DNA from: Mucilaginibacter pallidiroseus
GTDB lineage: Bacteria > Bacteroidota > Bacteroidia > Sphingobacteriales > Sphingobacteriaceae
Length of the DNA: 64,000 bases
Direction of reading: 5' to 3'
Assembly (NCBI RefSeq): GCF_007846085.1
Contig: NZ_VOEJ01000005.1
Span: 305,561 to 369,560 of the forward strand
How positions within the stretch are numbered: position 1 is the first letter of the stretch; the number at the start of each line of letters is the position of its first letter. Of the stretch, positions 36,671-45,652 are shown in pieces. The translations under genes were made by a program, and so were the position numbers. A model generated the notes under the pieces. It ran no database searches and had not been told where the DNA came from. It saw only the letters and a list, made by a program, of their open reading frames with translations.

Positions 36671-37411
36671 GTGATGAGAGGACAAATTAGACATTTACCA
36701 AACGCTATTACCTGCGCTAACCTGTTTAGCGGGTGTATTGGCATTGTGTTTACATTTCAAGACAATCTTGTATTTGCCTCTTACGCAATATTTTTAGCAG
36801 CAATCTTTGATTTTTTTGACGGTTTTGCGTCGCGTGTACTTAAGGCACACTCATGCATCGGAAAAGATCTTGATTCGCTGGCAGATATGGTGAGCTTTGG
36901 CGTGTTACCATCGGCAATTATGTACGAGTTGCTGTTGCAGGGGCCTCAAATTAATCACGTTAGCGAGTATCTTAATTATATTGCCTTTTTAATACCAGTA
37001 TTTTCGGCATTGAGGCTGGCCAAATTTAATACTGATACACGCCAGGCCGAAAGCTTTATAGGCTTACCAACCCCGGCAAATGCTATCCTAATCGCATCAA
37101 TACCGCTTATATTGGTTCAGTATGATGAAATTGCAAAGTATGTACTTAACCCGTACGGTTTATCGATTTTTATCATCGTGATGTGTACCTTGCTTGTTGC
37201 AGAAATTCCTTTAATGTCGCTTAAGTTCAAGAACAAGGATTTCAATAAAAACTTTTATCGTTATTTATTACTGCTGTTTTCGGCAATACTCATTCTATTT
37301 TTTAAATTTGCGGCAGTTCCGGTAGTTATAGTGATGTACATTACGCTATCGATAATACAATTAAAATTTGCCAATGATAACTTTATGAGCAGTTCGCACA
37401 AAAACGGCTAA
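36671..37411 (+). CDS. pssA: CDP-diacylglycerol-serine O-phosphatidyltransferase
   Basis: Makes phosphatidylserine, the precursor of phosphatidylethanolamine. 246 residues with several transmembrane helices. The CDP-alcohol phosphatidyltransferase signature is spread over FDFFDGFASRVLKAHSCIGKDLDSLADMVSFG (D-x2-D-G-x2-A-R-x8-G-x3-D-x3-D), all catalytic Asp residues present. It follows rho by 85 bp and precedes purS by 34 bp, a loose operon-like group of unrelated functions. Confidence 0.92.
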   Translation: MMRGQIRHLPNAITCANLFSGCIGIVFTFQDNLVFASYAIFLAAIFDFFDGFASRVLKAHSCIGKDLDSLADMVSFGVLPSAIMYELLLQGPQINHVSEYLNYIAFLIPVFSALRLAKFNTDTRQAESFIGLPTPANAILIASIPLILVQYDEIAKYVLNPYGLSIFIIVMCTLLVAEIPLMSLKFKNKDFNKNFYRYLLLLFSAILILFFKFAAVPVVIVMYITLSIIQLKFANDNFMSSSHKNG

Positions 37412-37445
37412 CTGCAAGGTTACAACAGCGCGTTTAAAACACAAA

Positions 37446-37706
37446 TTGATGAAAAAATTCCTGGCCGAAATTGACGTAATGCCAAAAAAAGAAATTCTTG
37501 ACCCACAAGGTAAAGCCGTAACCGGCAGCATGAAAAACCTGGGTTTATCTGAAATACAAAATGTGCGTATTGGCAAACACATCTCTTTGGAGATTGAGGC
37601 TGAAAGTACAGAGGCTGCAAATGCCAAAGTTGACCAGGCTTGCAAAAGCTTGCTTGCCAACTTGATTATGGAAAGCTACACCTTTAAACTGGAAGAGCTA
37701 AACTAA
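37446..37706 (+). CDS. purS: Phosphoribosylformylglycinamidine synthase subunit PurS
   Basis: Small subunit (86 residues) of the PurLQS complex of purine synthesis. Segments KFLAEIDVMPKKEILDPQGKAV and LGLSEIQNVRIGKHISLEIEAE-like strands match the family, and the C-terminus ends LLANLIMESYTFKLEEL. purL and purQ are not in the window. A strong terminator follows. Confidence 0.93.
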   Translation: MMKKFLAEIDVMPKKEILDPQGKAVTGSMKNLGLSEIQNVRIGKHISLEIEAESTEAANAKVDQACKSLLANLIMESYTFKLEELN

Positions 37707-37745
37707 AAGCAAAAGACTAAAGTTTATAAGCTGAAAATAAGTTAA

Positions 37746-37783
37746 AAGAGAAAGGCAACCATTTGGTTGCCTTTCTCTTTTTT
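37746..37783 (+). terminator. Rho-independent terminator of purS
   Basis: Perfect 15-bp stem (37746-37760 with 37765-37779), 4-nt loop, T run. Confidence 0.9.
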
Positions 37784-37822
37784 TATCATTCCTATATCTA
37801 TTTTATAGCTTTAAGCTTAAAG

Positions 37823-38194
37823 CTATAAGCCCGCTTCTTTCTCGGCTTTGATCTTTTGCAGCTCAACTAAATTGGTCGATAATGTGCTGTTAACTTCGCT
37901 AAATTTTTCTTTGATGGCAGATACATCAGTAGCACCGGTTTTACACATAATCTCTACTTCCTGGATGTTTGCCTGGCTTATAGGCATACCAAAAAAACCA
38001 AGATTTGGTTTAAGTTTATGCGAAGAAGCTGCTGCTGTTGCCCAGTCGCCGGCGTTAATGGCATTATCAATAGCTGAAAGCAGCTGTGGCGTTTGATCTA
38101 AAAACATGGTAATAGAATCGACGATAAATTCGTCACTACCATCTGCAATTTCATACAAAAATGATAGGTCAAGGTCTTGCGTCATATCTGACAT
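37823..38194 (-). CDS. Hpt (histidine phosphotransfer) protein
   Basis: A 123-residue single-domain phosphotransfer protein. An all-helical profile with the phospho-accepting His in ASSHKLKPNLGFFG (H59), where Hpt domains usually show AHxLKG, so the position is conserved though the flanking motif is relaxed. It would receive phosphate from the receiver of a hybrid kinase; the window holds one such kinase without an Hpt domain (9300-12545). It lies next to folK on the minus strand (16 bp between them) and the pair could be co-transcribed. Confidence 0.85.
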   Translation of the reverse strand: MSDMTQDLDLSFLYEIADGSDEFIVDSITMFLDQTPQLLSAIDNAINAGDWATAAASSHKLKPNLGFFGMPISQANIQEVEIMCKTGATDVSAIKEKFSEVNSTLSTNLVELQKIKAEKEAGL

Positions 38195-38210
38195 GGTGTG
38201 CGTTTAAAGT

Positions 38211-38696
38211 TCAAATGTATAATTTTTTCACAATCAAGTTATCTTCCAACTCGCTTTTGAGTTGCAAAATACTTTTATTTAATAAAGGATGAAACAGATT
38301 GGGAGCCAACTCTCCTAATGGCTCTAAAGTAAATCGCCGGTTATGCAACTGCGGATGTGGAATTACCAAATCTGGCTGATTAATTATTTCAGTCCCGTAA
38401 AATAATATGTCAATATCTATAACCCTCGAGCCCCACTTCACAAAACGTTTGCGCCCTATTGCCAATTCCATAGCCAATATTTTTTCAAGCACGTCTCGGG
38501 CGGGCAACGCTGTCTCTAACTCAATAACCTGGTTAAGATAGTCGGGTTCATCGGTTTTACCCCATGATTGCGTTTCGTAAATGGATGATAGCCGGGTAAC
38601 CGGGGCTATATCCTGCCCTACGTGCTTAACCGCTTGCTTCAAATAATCGAGCCTGTTGCCCAGGTTGCTGCCCAACAATACAAAAACATTAACCAT
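38211..38696 (-). CDS. folK: 2-amino-4-hydroxy-6-hydroxymethyldihydropteridine diphosphokinase
   Basis: Pyrophosphorylates the pterin in folate synthesis. 161 residues: MVNVFVLLGSNLGNR at the start, IYETQSWGKTDEPDYLNQV, and the diagnostic GRKRFVKWGSRVIDIDILFYG with the Asp pair that binds Mg-ATP, then PHPQLHNRRFTLEPL. It is divergent from sppA (87 bp) and 16 bp upstream of the Hpt gene on the minus strand. Confidence 0.95.
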   Translation of the reverse strand: MVNVFVLLGSNLGNRLDYLKQAVKHVGQDIAPVTRLSSIYETQSWGKTDEPDYLNQVIELETALPARDVLEKILAMELAIGRKRFVKWGSRVIDIDILFYGTEIINQPDLVIPHPQLHNRRFTLEPLGELAPNLFHPLLNKSILQLKSELEDNLIVKKLYI

Positions 38697-38783
38697 GTTG
38701 TAACAAATATTAATACCCAGGCTCTTAACGTTATCCCGTGCGTAATTACTAAGTTTGCATATATAAACGATTTATAACACTTA

Positions 38784-40577
38784 ATGAAACAATTCTTCAA
38801 ATTTGTGCTGGCCAGCATGGTGGGCGTTGTACTTGCCACCGTGGTTATAGCCGCTATAACTGTTGCCATGATTGCCGGCGTTATTGCTGCGGCAGCCGGT
38901 GGCGATAAGGCAGTTACGGTAGATGCAAACTCCATTTTACATGTAAAGTTCGACTATCCGATAAACGAGCGTACGCCAAACAATCCATTAGCCAACTTTA
39001 ATTTTTTAGGCCTTGAGGGTGAAAAATCTGTTGGATTGAATGATATATTGGCCTCTATTAGGAAGGCAAAATCAGATAAAAACATTAAGGGTATATTCCT
39101 GGATGAAGGCTACATGATGAGCGGCCAGGCAACCACCGAAGAGGTTCGTAACGCTTTGATCGACTTTAAAAAATCGGGCAAGTTTATTGTTGCATATTCT
39201 GAGGTTTACACACAAGGCTTTTATTACCTGGCATCTGTTGCCGATAAAATATACATCAACCCTAAAGGTATATTCGAATTTAATGGCTTTAGCTCCGAGA
39301 TCACTTTTTTTAAAGGGGCTTTAGACAAATTGGGTATCGAAGCACAGATCATAAAAGTAGGTACTTATAAAAGTGCTGTTGAACCGTACTTTTTAACAAA
39401 AATGAGTGATGCAAACCGCTTGCAGGTTACCTCATATTTAGGCTCGTTGTATGACCATTTCCTTACCGGCATCAGCAAAAACAGGGGTGTAAACAAGGAT
39501 ACGCTTTTTAATATTGCTAACAGTGGGCGCATACAAGAGGCCGAAGATGCGCTAAAATATAAACTGGTTGATGGTTTGAAGTACAAAGACGAGATACTGC
39601 TCGACCTTAAACAGCGCACCGGCATAGCCGCAAAAAAAGACCTGAACAGTGTTGACCTGGACGAATACGTAAAAGTAAACTTAGACGACAAGGATACCAA
39701 TCTGGATAAGGCCAGCTCGGGCGATAGGATTGCCGTTGTTTATGCATCGGGCGAAATATCGGGCGGCGAAGGTGATGACAACAGCATCGGCTCAGAAAAA
39801 ATATCGAAAGCCATACGCCAGGTAAGGTTGGACGATAAGGTCAAAGCCGTAGTGCTGCGTGTAAACTCGCCGGGTGGCAGCTCACTGGCATCTGATGTGA
39901 TATGGCGCGAGGTAATGCTCACCAAAAAGGTAAAACCTATCATAGTATCCATGGGCGATGTGGCAGCGTCTGGTGGTTATTACATTTCCTGCGCAGCCGA
40001 CTCGATATTTGCCGAGCCCAATACCATTACAGGTTCAATAGGTATTTTTGCCGTGTTGCCAAACATGCAAAAGCTGTTTAATGATAAATTAGGTGTCACG
40101 TTTGATGGCGTTAAAACCGGGAAGTTTGCCGACCTGGGCGATATCAGCCGCCCGCTAACGCCCGAAGAAAGGCTTATTTTACAAACCAGCGTAAACCGTG
40201 GTTATGATGACTTTACAAAGGCAGTGGCACAGGGTCGAGGCAAAACGCAGGCGTATATAAACAGCATTGGCCAGGGTCGCGTTTGGACCGGTAGCCAGGC
40301 GCTGAAAATAGGTTTGGTTGATCGTCTTGGCAACATCAATGACGCTGTTGCCAGTGCTGCCAAAAAAGCTAACCTGAAAGATTATAAGTTGGTTACTTAT
40401 CCCGAGCAGAAAAGCATATTTAATAAATTTGGCAGCGGCCTGAGCGCCGAAGTAAAAAGCCGTTTTGTTAAAGCCGAACTCGGCGACAACTACCGCGTGT
40501 ACGAGCAAATTAAAGGCCTTACCAAAATGATGCGCACCCCGCAGGCGCGCTTGCCTTATGATGTAGTTATCAGGTAA
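38784..40577 (+). CDS. sppA: Signal peptide peptidase SppA, 67-kDa type
   Basis: Membrane-bound serine peptidase that degrades cleaved signal peptides. 597 residues: an N-terminal transmembrane helix (FVLASMVGVVLATVVIAAITVAMIAGVIAAAA), then two S49 domains. The catalytic Lys is expected in KVGTYKSAVEPY (first domain) and the Ser in MGDVAASGGYYIS (second domain), the arrangement of the SPPA67 type. The gene ends with a terminator-like hairpin. Confidence 0.94.
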   Translation: MKQFFKFVLASMVGVVLATVVIAAITVAMIAGVIAAAAGGDKAVTVDANSILHVKFDYPINERTPNNPLANFNFLGLEGEKSVGLNDILASIRKAKSDKNIKGIFLDEGYMMSGQATTEEVRNALIDFKKSGKFIVAYSEVYTQGFYYLASVADKIYINPKGIFEFNGFSSEITFFKGALDKLGIEAQIIKVGTYKSAVEPYFLTKMSDANRLQVTSYLGSLYDHFLTGISKNRGVNKDTLFNIANSGRIQEAEDALKYKLVDGLKYKDEILLDLKQRTGIAAKKDLNSVDLDEYVKVNLDDKDTNLDKASSGDRIAVVYASGEISGGEGDDNSIGSEKISKAIRQVRLDDKVKAVVLRVNSPGGSSLASDVIWREVMLTKKVKPIIVSMGDVAASGGYYISCAADSIFAEPNTITGSIGIFAVLPNMQKLFNDKLGVTFDGVKTGKFADLGDISRPLTPEERLILQTSVNRGYDDFTKAVAQGRGKTQAYINSIGQGRVWTGSQALKIGLVDRLGNINDAVASAAKKANLKDYKLVTYPEQKSIFNKFGSGLSAEVKSRFVKAELGDNYRVYEQIKGLTKMMRTPQARLPYDVVIR

Positions 40578-40598
40578 CTTAGTATAAATATTTTGTAG

Positions 40599-40626
40599 AA
40601 AGGCTGCCTAATGGGTGGCCTTTTTT
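40599..40626 (+). terminator. Terminator of sppA
   Basis: 10-bp stem (40599-40608 with 40614-40623, two G-U pairs), 5-nt loop, T run of six, 21 bp past the sppA stop. Confidence 0.65.
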
Positions 40627-40737
40627 CGTGTTAATCAAACCTTCTTTGCTCAACTTAGTTGTTTAAACATAAGTTGTGCCCTCCAGCTTAGTTTAACTGA
40701 AAAACCAATTCGTACATTTACCGCCGGTTAACCGATT

Positions 40738-42417
40738 ATGGAAAATAAGCCTATTGCCCGTTCCCTCCGTTTGTTGTCGCAATTAATGGAACTGCACAAC
40801 GAAAATCCTTTTAAGATAAAATCAATTGCCAATGCGGCCTTTAAGGTAGATAAACTGCCATTTGCCCTTGCAGGTAAAAACACTGCCGAGCTGGAAAAGG
40901 TTGATGGCATAGGCAAAAGCACGGCAGGTAAAATAACTGAACTGCTTGAAACCGGTACCATGACCGATCTGCAGGATCTGCTTGCCCAAACTCCTGAAGG
41001 CATCGTGGAAATGATGGGTATCAAAGGCATCGGTCCGAAAAAGATTGCGGTGATTTGGAAGGATATGGGCATCGAAAACATTGGCGAATTGTACTATGCC
41101 TGCAATGAAAATCGCCTTGTTGAGGCCAAAGGTTTCGGACTAAAAACGCAGGAAGAAATACGCTGGCTTATCGAGTTCAGGATGGCGGGCAACGGCAAGT
41201 TTTTGTATGCCCAGGTAGAAAAAGAGGCTCACGAGTTAATGGAACTGATAAAGGGAATTTTCCCGGATGCGCTTAAACACTTTGCAGGAGAGTTTCGCCG
41301 CTTGTGCCCGGTAATCAGCGAGCTGGTAATTGTGGTAGGCAGCGTTAATCAGCAAATTGCTCATGACGCGTTGGTTAGCTCGGAGCTGCTAAAAAACGTA
41401 AGTTTAAACGGAGACCATATTAGCGGCGAATTGAATAATGGCTTGCTGGTTGACATCATTTGCGTACAAAAAGCCGATTACTATAAGCAGCTTTTCATAA
41501 GCACCGGTAACGACGAGCACGTTGATGCAATATTGAAGCGCATAACCACTGAATTGGAAATACCCTCGAGCGAGGAACTGATTTACCAAAAGGCAAATAT
41601 TGAGTGGGTACAACCCGAGCTGCGTGAGGGCGATGCATATATACAGCAAGCTAATACCGGGCATTTGCCTACCCTCATTAACTATCACGATTTAAAAGGG
41701 ACACTTCATAACCATAGCACGTGGAGCGATGGTGTAAATACGCTCGAAGAAATGGCCCTATTTTGCCGCGACGAACTTAAATTGCAATATTTAGGCATTA
41801 GCGACCACAGCAAAAGCGCCTTTTACGCAAAGGGCTTGAGCATTGAAAGGGTGTTGCAGCAGATGGAAGAGATAGATTATCTTAATAAAAAGATTGAAAA
41901 CTTCCACATTTTTAAGGGTATCGAGTCGGATATATTGAATGACGGCTCTCTGGATTATCCTGATGAGATACTGCAACGCTTCGATTTCATAGTGGCCTCT
42001 ATCCACTCCAACCTTAAGATGCCCGAAAATAAAGCAACTGCGCGTTTAATAAAAGCCATAGAAAATCCTTACACTACCATTTTGGGGCACCCCACCGGGC
42101 GCCTGCTATTGAGCAGAAAAGGTTATGAAATTGATTATAAAAAAGTAATAGATGCTTGCGCCGCTAACAATGTAATTATCGAAATCAACTCAAACCCGGT
42201 ACGGTTAGATCTTGATTGGAGCTGGCACCAGTATGCTATGCAAAAAGGAGTAATGCTGTCTATTAACCCTGATGCGCACCGTAACAGCGGTTTCCATGAC
42301 ATGCATTTTGGCATCAACGCAGCCCGTAAAGGCGGTGTTACTAAACAAAATTGCTTAAATACGTTGTCGGTTGATGAAATATGTGCTGTTTTTGAGGCTA
42401 AAAAAGCTAAGATATAA
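40738..42417 (+). CDS. PolX-like protein with intact PHP domain and degenerate polymerase site
   Basis: 559 residues with the PolX layout: HhH-rich N-terminal domain (about 1-130, e.g. EKVDGIGKSTAGKI and IKGIGPKKIAVIWKD), a palm-like region, and a C-terminal PHP domain. In the palm, the usual GS-x-RRG-x5-GD-x-D signature is replaced by GEFRRLCPVISELVIVV, so the two metal-binding Asp residues of polymerases are missing. The PHP motifs are preserved: LHNHSTWSDG, GISDHSK, FKGIESDI, ASIHSNL, GHPTGRLL and NPDAHRN, consistent with a 3'-5' exonuclease or phosphoesterase. It is more likely a nuclease or structure-specific repair factor than a polymerase. It starts a cluster with hldE and the glycosyltransferase (26 bp gap). 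Confidence 0.85.
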   Translation: MENKPIARSLRLLSQLMELHNENPFKIKSIANAAFKVDKLPFALAGKNTAELEKVDGIGKSTAGKITELLETGTMTDLQDLLAQTPEGIVEMMGIKGIGPKKIAVIWKDMGIENIGELYYACNENRLVEAKGFGLKTQEEIRWLIEFRMAGNGKFLYAQVEKEAHELMELIKGIFPDALKHFAGEFRRLCPVISELVIVVGSVNQQIAHDALVSSELLKNVSLNGDHISGELNNGLLVDIICVQKADYYKQLFISTGNDEHVDAILKRITTELEIPSSEELIYQKANIEWVQPELREGDAYIQQANTGHLPTLINYHDLKGTLHNHSTWSDGVNTLEEMALFCRDELKLQYLGISDHSKSAFYAKGLSIERVLQQMEEIDYLNKKIENFHIFKGIESDILNDGSLDYPDEILQRFDFIVASIHSNLKMPENKATARLIKAIENPYTTILGHPTGRLLLSRKGYEIDYKKVIDACAANNVIIEINSNPVRLDLDWSWHQYAMQKGVMLSINPDAHRNSGFHDMHFGINAARKGGVTKQNCLNTLSVDEICAVFEAKKAKI

Positions 42418-42431
42418 CAGCATCTGTTTTA

Positions 42432-42439
42432 TACATTTG
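42432..42439 (+). promoter_or_regulatory. -7-like TACATTTG directly before hldE
   Basis: Perfect TAnnTTTG, ending only 4 bp before the ATG at 42444, implying a nearly leaderless transcript if used. The gene may also be read from polX upstream. Confidence 0.35.
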
Positions 42440-42443
42440 CAAC

Positions 42444-42947
42444 ATGCGCAATAATCTTGAACAAACCCTGCTTGATAAAATTACCGACGAACCTGCTCTG
42501 ATTGCCAAAATGGCCCAATGGCGGGGTGAGGGAAAAAAGGTTGTCTTTACCAACGGTGTGTTCGATCTGCTGCACCTGGGCCATATTACCTACCTATCCA
42601 AAGCTGCCGAGTTGGGTGATAAATTAATTATCGGCCTCAATACCGATGCATCCGTGAAGCGTTTAAAAGGTGAAAGCCGACCGGTAAATGACCAAAGCAA
42701 CCGTGCAGCTTTGCTTGCTGCGCTGTTTTTTGTTGATGCTGTAGTATTGTTTGGCGATGATACCCCGCAGCAATTGATCTCGAGGTTATTACCGGATGTG
42801 CTTATAAAAGGAGCCGACTATACTGTAGATAACATAGCGGGCGCCAAAGAGGTGTTGGCAAATGGCGGAGAAGTAAAGACTATAAGCTTGGTCGAGGGCT
42901 ACTCATCAACCTCTATAATTAACCGCATAAAAGGCCAAACAGCCTGA
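42444..42947 (+). CDS. rfaE2: D-glycero-beta-D-manno-heptose 1-phosphate adenylyltransferase
   Basis: Nucleotidyltransferase that activates heptose for lipopolysaccharide core synthesis (the C-terminal half of the HldE protein as a separate gene). 167 residues with FTNGVFDLLHLGHITYL (the HxGH motif), GLNTDASVKRLKGESRPVNDQ and the C-terminal GYSSTSIINRI. It is 4 bp upstream of a family 9 glycosyltransferase, so the two belong to one operon in surface sugar synthesis. Confidence 0.92.
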   Translation: MRNNLEQTLLDKITDEPALIAKMAQWRGEGKKVVFTNGVFDLLHLGHITYLSKAAELGDKLIIGLNTDASVKRLKGESRPVNDQSNRAALLAALFFVDAVVLFGDDTPQQLISRLLPDVLIKGADYTVDNIAGAKEVLANGGEVKTISLVEGYSSTSIINRIKGQTA

Positions 42948-42951
42948 CGTA

Positions 42952-43920
42952 ATGAAGATACTGGTAATTAGGTTCAGTTCTATGGGGGATATTATTTACA
43001 CCACCCCTGTTGTACGTTGCCTTAAAAAGCAATTACCCGATGCCGAAATTCATTTTATTACCAAGCCTGCCTTTAAATATATTTATGATAACAACCCATA
43101 TTTAGATAGGCTGCTGCTACTGAAACCCCGCCTTGCCGATACTATTGCCGAGATAAAGGCTGAGAATTACGATCACATTATAGACTTGCACAACAACCTG
43201 CGCACGGCCATCATCAAGTTTCGCACAGGAATACCGGCATCAACCTATAATAAGCAAACCGTGCGCAAATGGCTTAGCCTTAAATTAAAGCTGAAGCTTG
43301 TACCACCGGTGCATTTGGTAGACAGGTACCTTAAAACAGTAAAATTTTTAGGTGTTACTAATGATGGCCAGTCGATTGACTATTATATAAAACAGCAATA
43401 TCAATTATCTGATCTATTGCCACCAAGCCACGTTAACGGCTATGTAGCTTTTGTTATTGGCGCTACACATTTTACCAAACGCATGCCCAATTATAAAATA
43501 ATTGAACTTTGCAGGCAGTTAAAACAACCTGTTGTGCTATTGGGCGGGCAGGATGTACAGGCAAATGGCAGTGAAATAGCGGCTACAATTGGCGGCAATG
43601 TTTATAACGCCTGCGGCAAAACGACATTGGATGAGTCGGTTTACATAGCTTCGAAGTGCAGGGCATTGATAGGTTTTGATACAGGGCTAACTCACATTGC
43701 AGAAGCTTTTAACGTACCGATAGCTTCTGTTTGGGGTGGCACCGTTCCCGATTTGTTGGGCGTACAGCCTTATATGGTAAAGGAAGTGTTGGTTGCAGGT
43801 GTTGATTTGGAGTGCAGACCGTGCTCGAAGTTCGGCCTGGAAAAATGTCCGCTTGGGCATTTTAAATGCATGAATGATATGCCTGTTGAGCCTATTGCTT
43901 CCTTTGCTAACCAGGATTAG
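42952..43920 (+). CDS. Glycosyltransferase family 9 (heptosyltransferase-like)
   Basis: 322 residues with the GT9 pattern: MKILVIRFSSMGDIIYTTPVVR at the start, HIIDLHNNLRT, a central AFVIGATHFTKR, and the C-terminal nucleotide-sugar site ALIGFDTGLTHIAEAFNVPIASVWGGTVPD. The role fits transfer of heptose to lipid A-core, matching the upstream heptose adenylyltransferase 4 bp away. Exact acceptor not knowable from sequence. Confidence 0.9.
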   Translation: MKILVIRFSSMGDIIYTTPVVRCLKKQLPDAEIHFITKPAFKYIYDNNPYLDRLLLLKPRLADTIAEIKAENYDHIIDLHNNLRTAIIKFRTGIPASTYNKQTVRKWLSLKLKLKLVPPVHLVDRYLKTVKFLGVTNDGQSIDYYIKQQYQLSDLLPPSHVNGYVAFVIGATHFTKRMPNYKIIELCRQLKQPVVLLGGQDVQANGSEIAATIGGNVYNACGKTTLDESVYIASKCRALIGFDTGLTHIAEAFNVPIASVWGGTVPDLLGVQPYMVKEVLVAGVDLECRPCSKFGLEKCPLGHFKCMNDMPVEPIASFANQD

Positions 43921-44018
43921 TGACACCGATGTTGGCGGTATTGATATAAAAACAATAACCGTATTTGAGCATTTTATAAACAGGCGGGCCTGCAAAACCG
44001 ACCGTAAAACTCTAAATC

Positions 44019-44492
44019 ATGAAACAACTAATGCTGATACGCCACGCCAATGCACTTCACCAATATGTAAAAGGTGATTTCGAGCGGCAGTTAAGTCCGA
44101 AAGGTATCAACGAGGCTATTGAAATGGCCGACAGAGTGAAAGAGGCGGGTATTAAACCGCAACTCATAGTTACCAGCGAAGCAGCCCGGGCCGAAAGCAC
44201 CGCACAAATATTCGCCGAACGACTTGGCCTGCCTGCCCCCACAACTAATGGTGTAATTTACGCAGGGGATCAGAATGACTTGCTTAAAATAATTAATGAG
44301 TTACCTGCTAAAAAAGATTGCATAGCCCTGGTTGGCCACAATCCCGACATTAGTAACCTGCTCTATTTACTTACCGGCGATTTAAAAGACGTGCCTACAG
44401 CGACGGTAGTTCTAATCTCTTTTGAGTTTGACGATTGGCAGCTCATCAGCGGCGGTACAGGTACCATTAAATGGTATGGCTCCCCTGCTTAA
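44019..44492 (+). CDS. SixA-like histidine phosphatase
   Basis: 157-residue histidine phosphatase superfamily member with the N-terminal LIRHANALH (RH catalytic motif), TSEAARAESTAQIFAERL and the C-terminal LVGHNPDISNLLYLL. SixA removes phosphate from the Hpt domain of ArcB in E. coli; a similar function on the kinase or Hpt protein here is possible but unsupported. It overlaps the convergent dprA by 4 bp. Confidence 0.88.
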   Translation: MKQLMLIRHANALHQYVKGDFERQLSPKGINEAIEMADRVKEAGIKPQLIVTSEAARAESTAQIFAERLGLPAPTTNGVIYAGDQNDLLKIINELPAKKDCIALVGHNPDISNLLYLLTGDLKDVPTATVVLISFEFDDWQLISGGTGTIKWYGSPA

Positions 44493-45592
44493 CTAATGCA
44501 ATAGGCCTTGCCGGGTAAAGAACGGATATAGCCTGACAGTTCCATATCAAGCAAAGTCATGGCCAATTGGCTTACCGGCATATTGGTTTTAATAGTTAAA
44601 TCATCAATCGCAATCGGCGCACTTTGCGCCTTTATTAAATCATAAATCAATCGCTCATCTGCAGATAGATCAATGGCCAGGGTCAATTGTTCTGTCGCCG
44701 ACTTACCTGTATCATGTTTCTCCCAACCCATACTGTAAGCTAAATCGGCCACGCAGGTAAGCAACTGCGCCTTATTATTGCGAATCAAAAAGTTACATCC
44801 TTCAGAATATTCGTCGCCCAACCTGCCCGGAAAAGCAAATACATCACGGTTGTAAGAGTTGGCAATCTCGGCAGTTATCAACGCTCCACCCTTTATTCCG
44901 GCCTCAACAACTATAGTAGCATCGGCCATACCGGCCACAATGCGATTACGTGCCGGGAAGTTTTCACGTGCGGGCAGCGTGCCCGACGGATACTCTGTTA
45001 ATAAACCACCACCGTTTTCCTGCATTTTCCGCGCCAGCTCACGATTAGCAGCCGGATACATCTTATCGTATCCATGCCCCAATACGCCCACCGTGGGTAC
45101 GTTGAATTTCAGGCTGTCGCGATGGGCCGCCGTGTCTATCCCCAAAGCCAGGCCACTTACCACAAGCACGTTATATTCCTGTAACTCTTCTATCAACTGG
45201 CGGCAAATATTGCGCCCGTAGTCGGTTGCTTTACGAGTGCCAACCATGCTGATCACGCGCTGGTTATTCAAGTTAGCGCTGTTTTTGGCGTAAAGCAACA
45301 GCGGCGCATCATTACAATTTCGCAGCCGCTTCGGGTAGCGGGCATCTGTATAAAACAATACGTCAATATTATTTGCCTCAACATATGCCATTTCTTTTTC
45401 AGCACGGCGCAAGGCTTCATCAAAATCCGACTGCTCTAACCTTTTAACACCTATGCCCCTTGCCTGCTGCAACGCAGTTTTAGATAATTTGAATACCTGC
45501 TCGGCCCCGCCAAAATAATCGATCATTGAGCGGCCGAGTACCGGGCCTATATTATTTACAAAAGTTAAAGCGAGATGGTGTTGTAATGACAT
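44489..45592 (-). CDS. dprA: DNA processing protein DprA
   Basis: Loads RecA on incoming single-stranded DNA in natural transformation. I take the ATG at 45592 (MSLQHHLAL...) instead of the upstream frame that adds six residues. The 367-residue product has an N-terminal SAM/HhH-like region (ARGIGVKRLEQSD), the Rossmann-fold core with ISMVGTRKATDYG, VVSGLALGIDTAAHRDSL, GHGYDKMYPAANREL and PARNRIVAGMADATIVVEAG, and a C-terminal winged helix (DDLTIKTNMPVSQLAMTLLDMEL). It is divergent from blaI across a 129-bp gap that contains three operator-like dyads. Confidence 0.94.
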   Translation of the reverse strand: MSLQHHLALTFVNNIGPVLGRSMIDYFGGAEQVFKLSKTALQQARGIGVKRLEQSDFDEALRRAEKEMAYVEANNIDVLFYTDARYPKRLRNCNDAPLLLYAKNSANLNNQRVISMVGTRKATDYGRNICRQLIEELQEYNVLVVSGLALGIDTAAHRDSLKFNVPTVGVLGHGYDKMYPAANRELARKMQENGGGLLTEYPSGTLPARENFPARNRIVAGMADATIVVEAGIKGGALITAEIANSYNRDVFAFPGRLGDEYSEGCNFLIRNNKAQLLTCVADLAYSMGWEKHDTGKSATEQLTLAIDLSADERLIYDLIKAQSAPIAIDDLTIKTNMPVSQLAMTLLDMELSGYIRSLPGKAYCIS

Positions 45593-45652
45593 TTTAAGGA
45601 TTAGCGGCAATAAAAGTATAAAATAACCCTAAAATATTTAGCATTAATAAAA

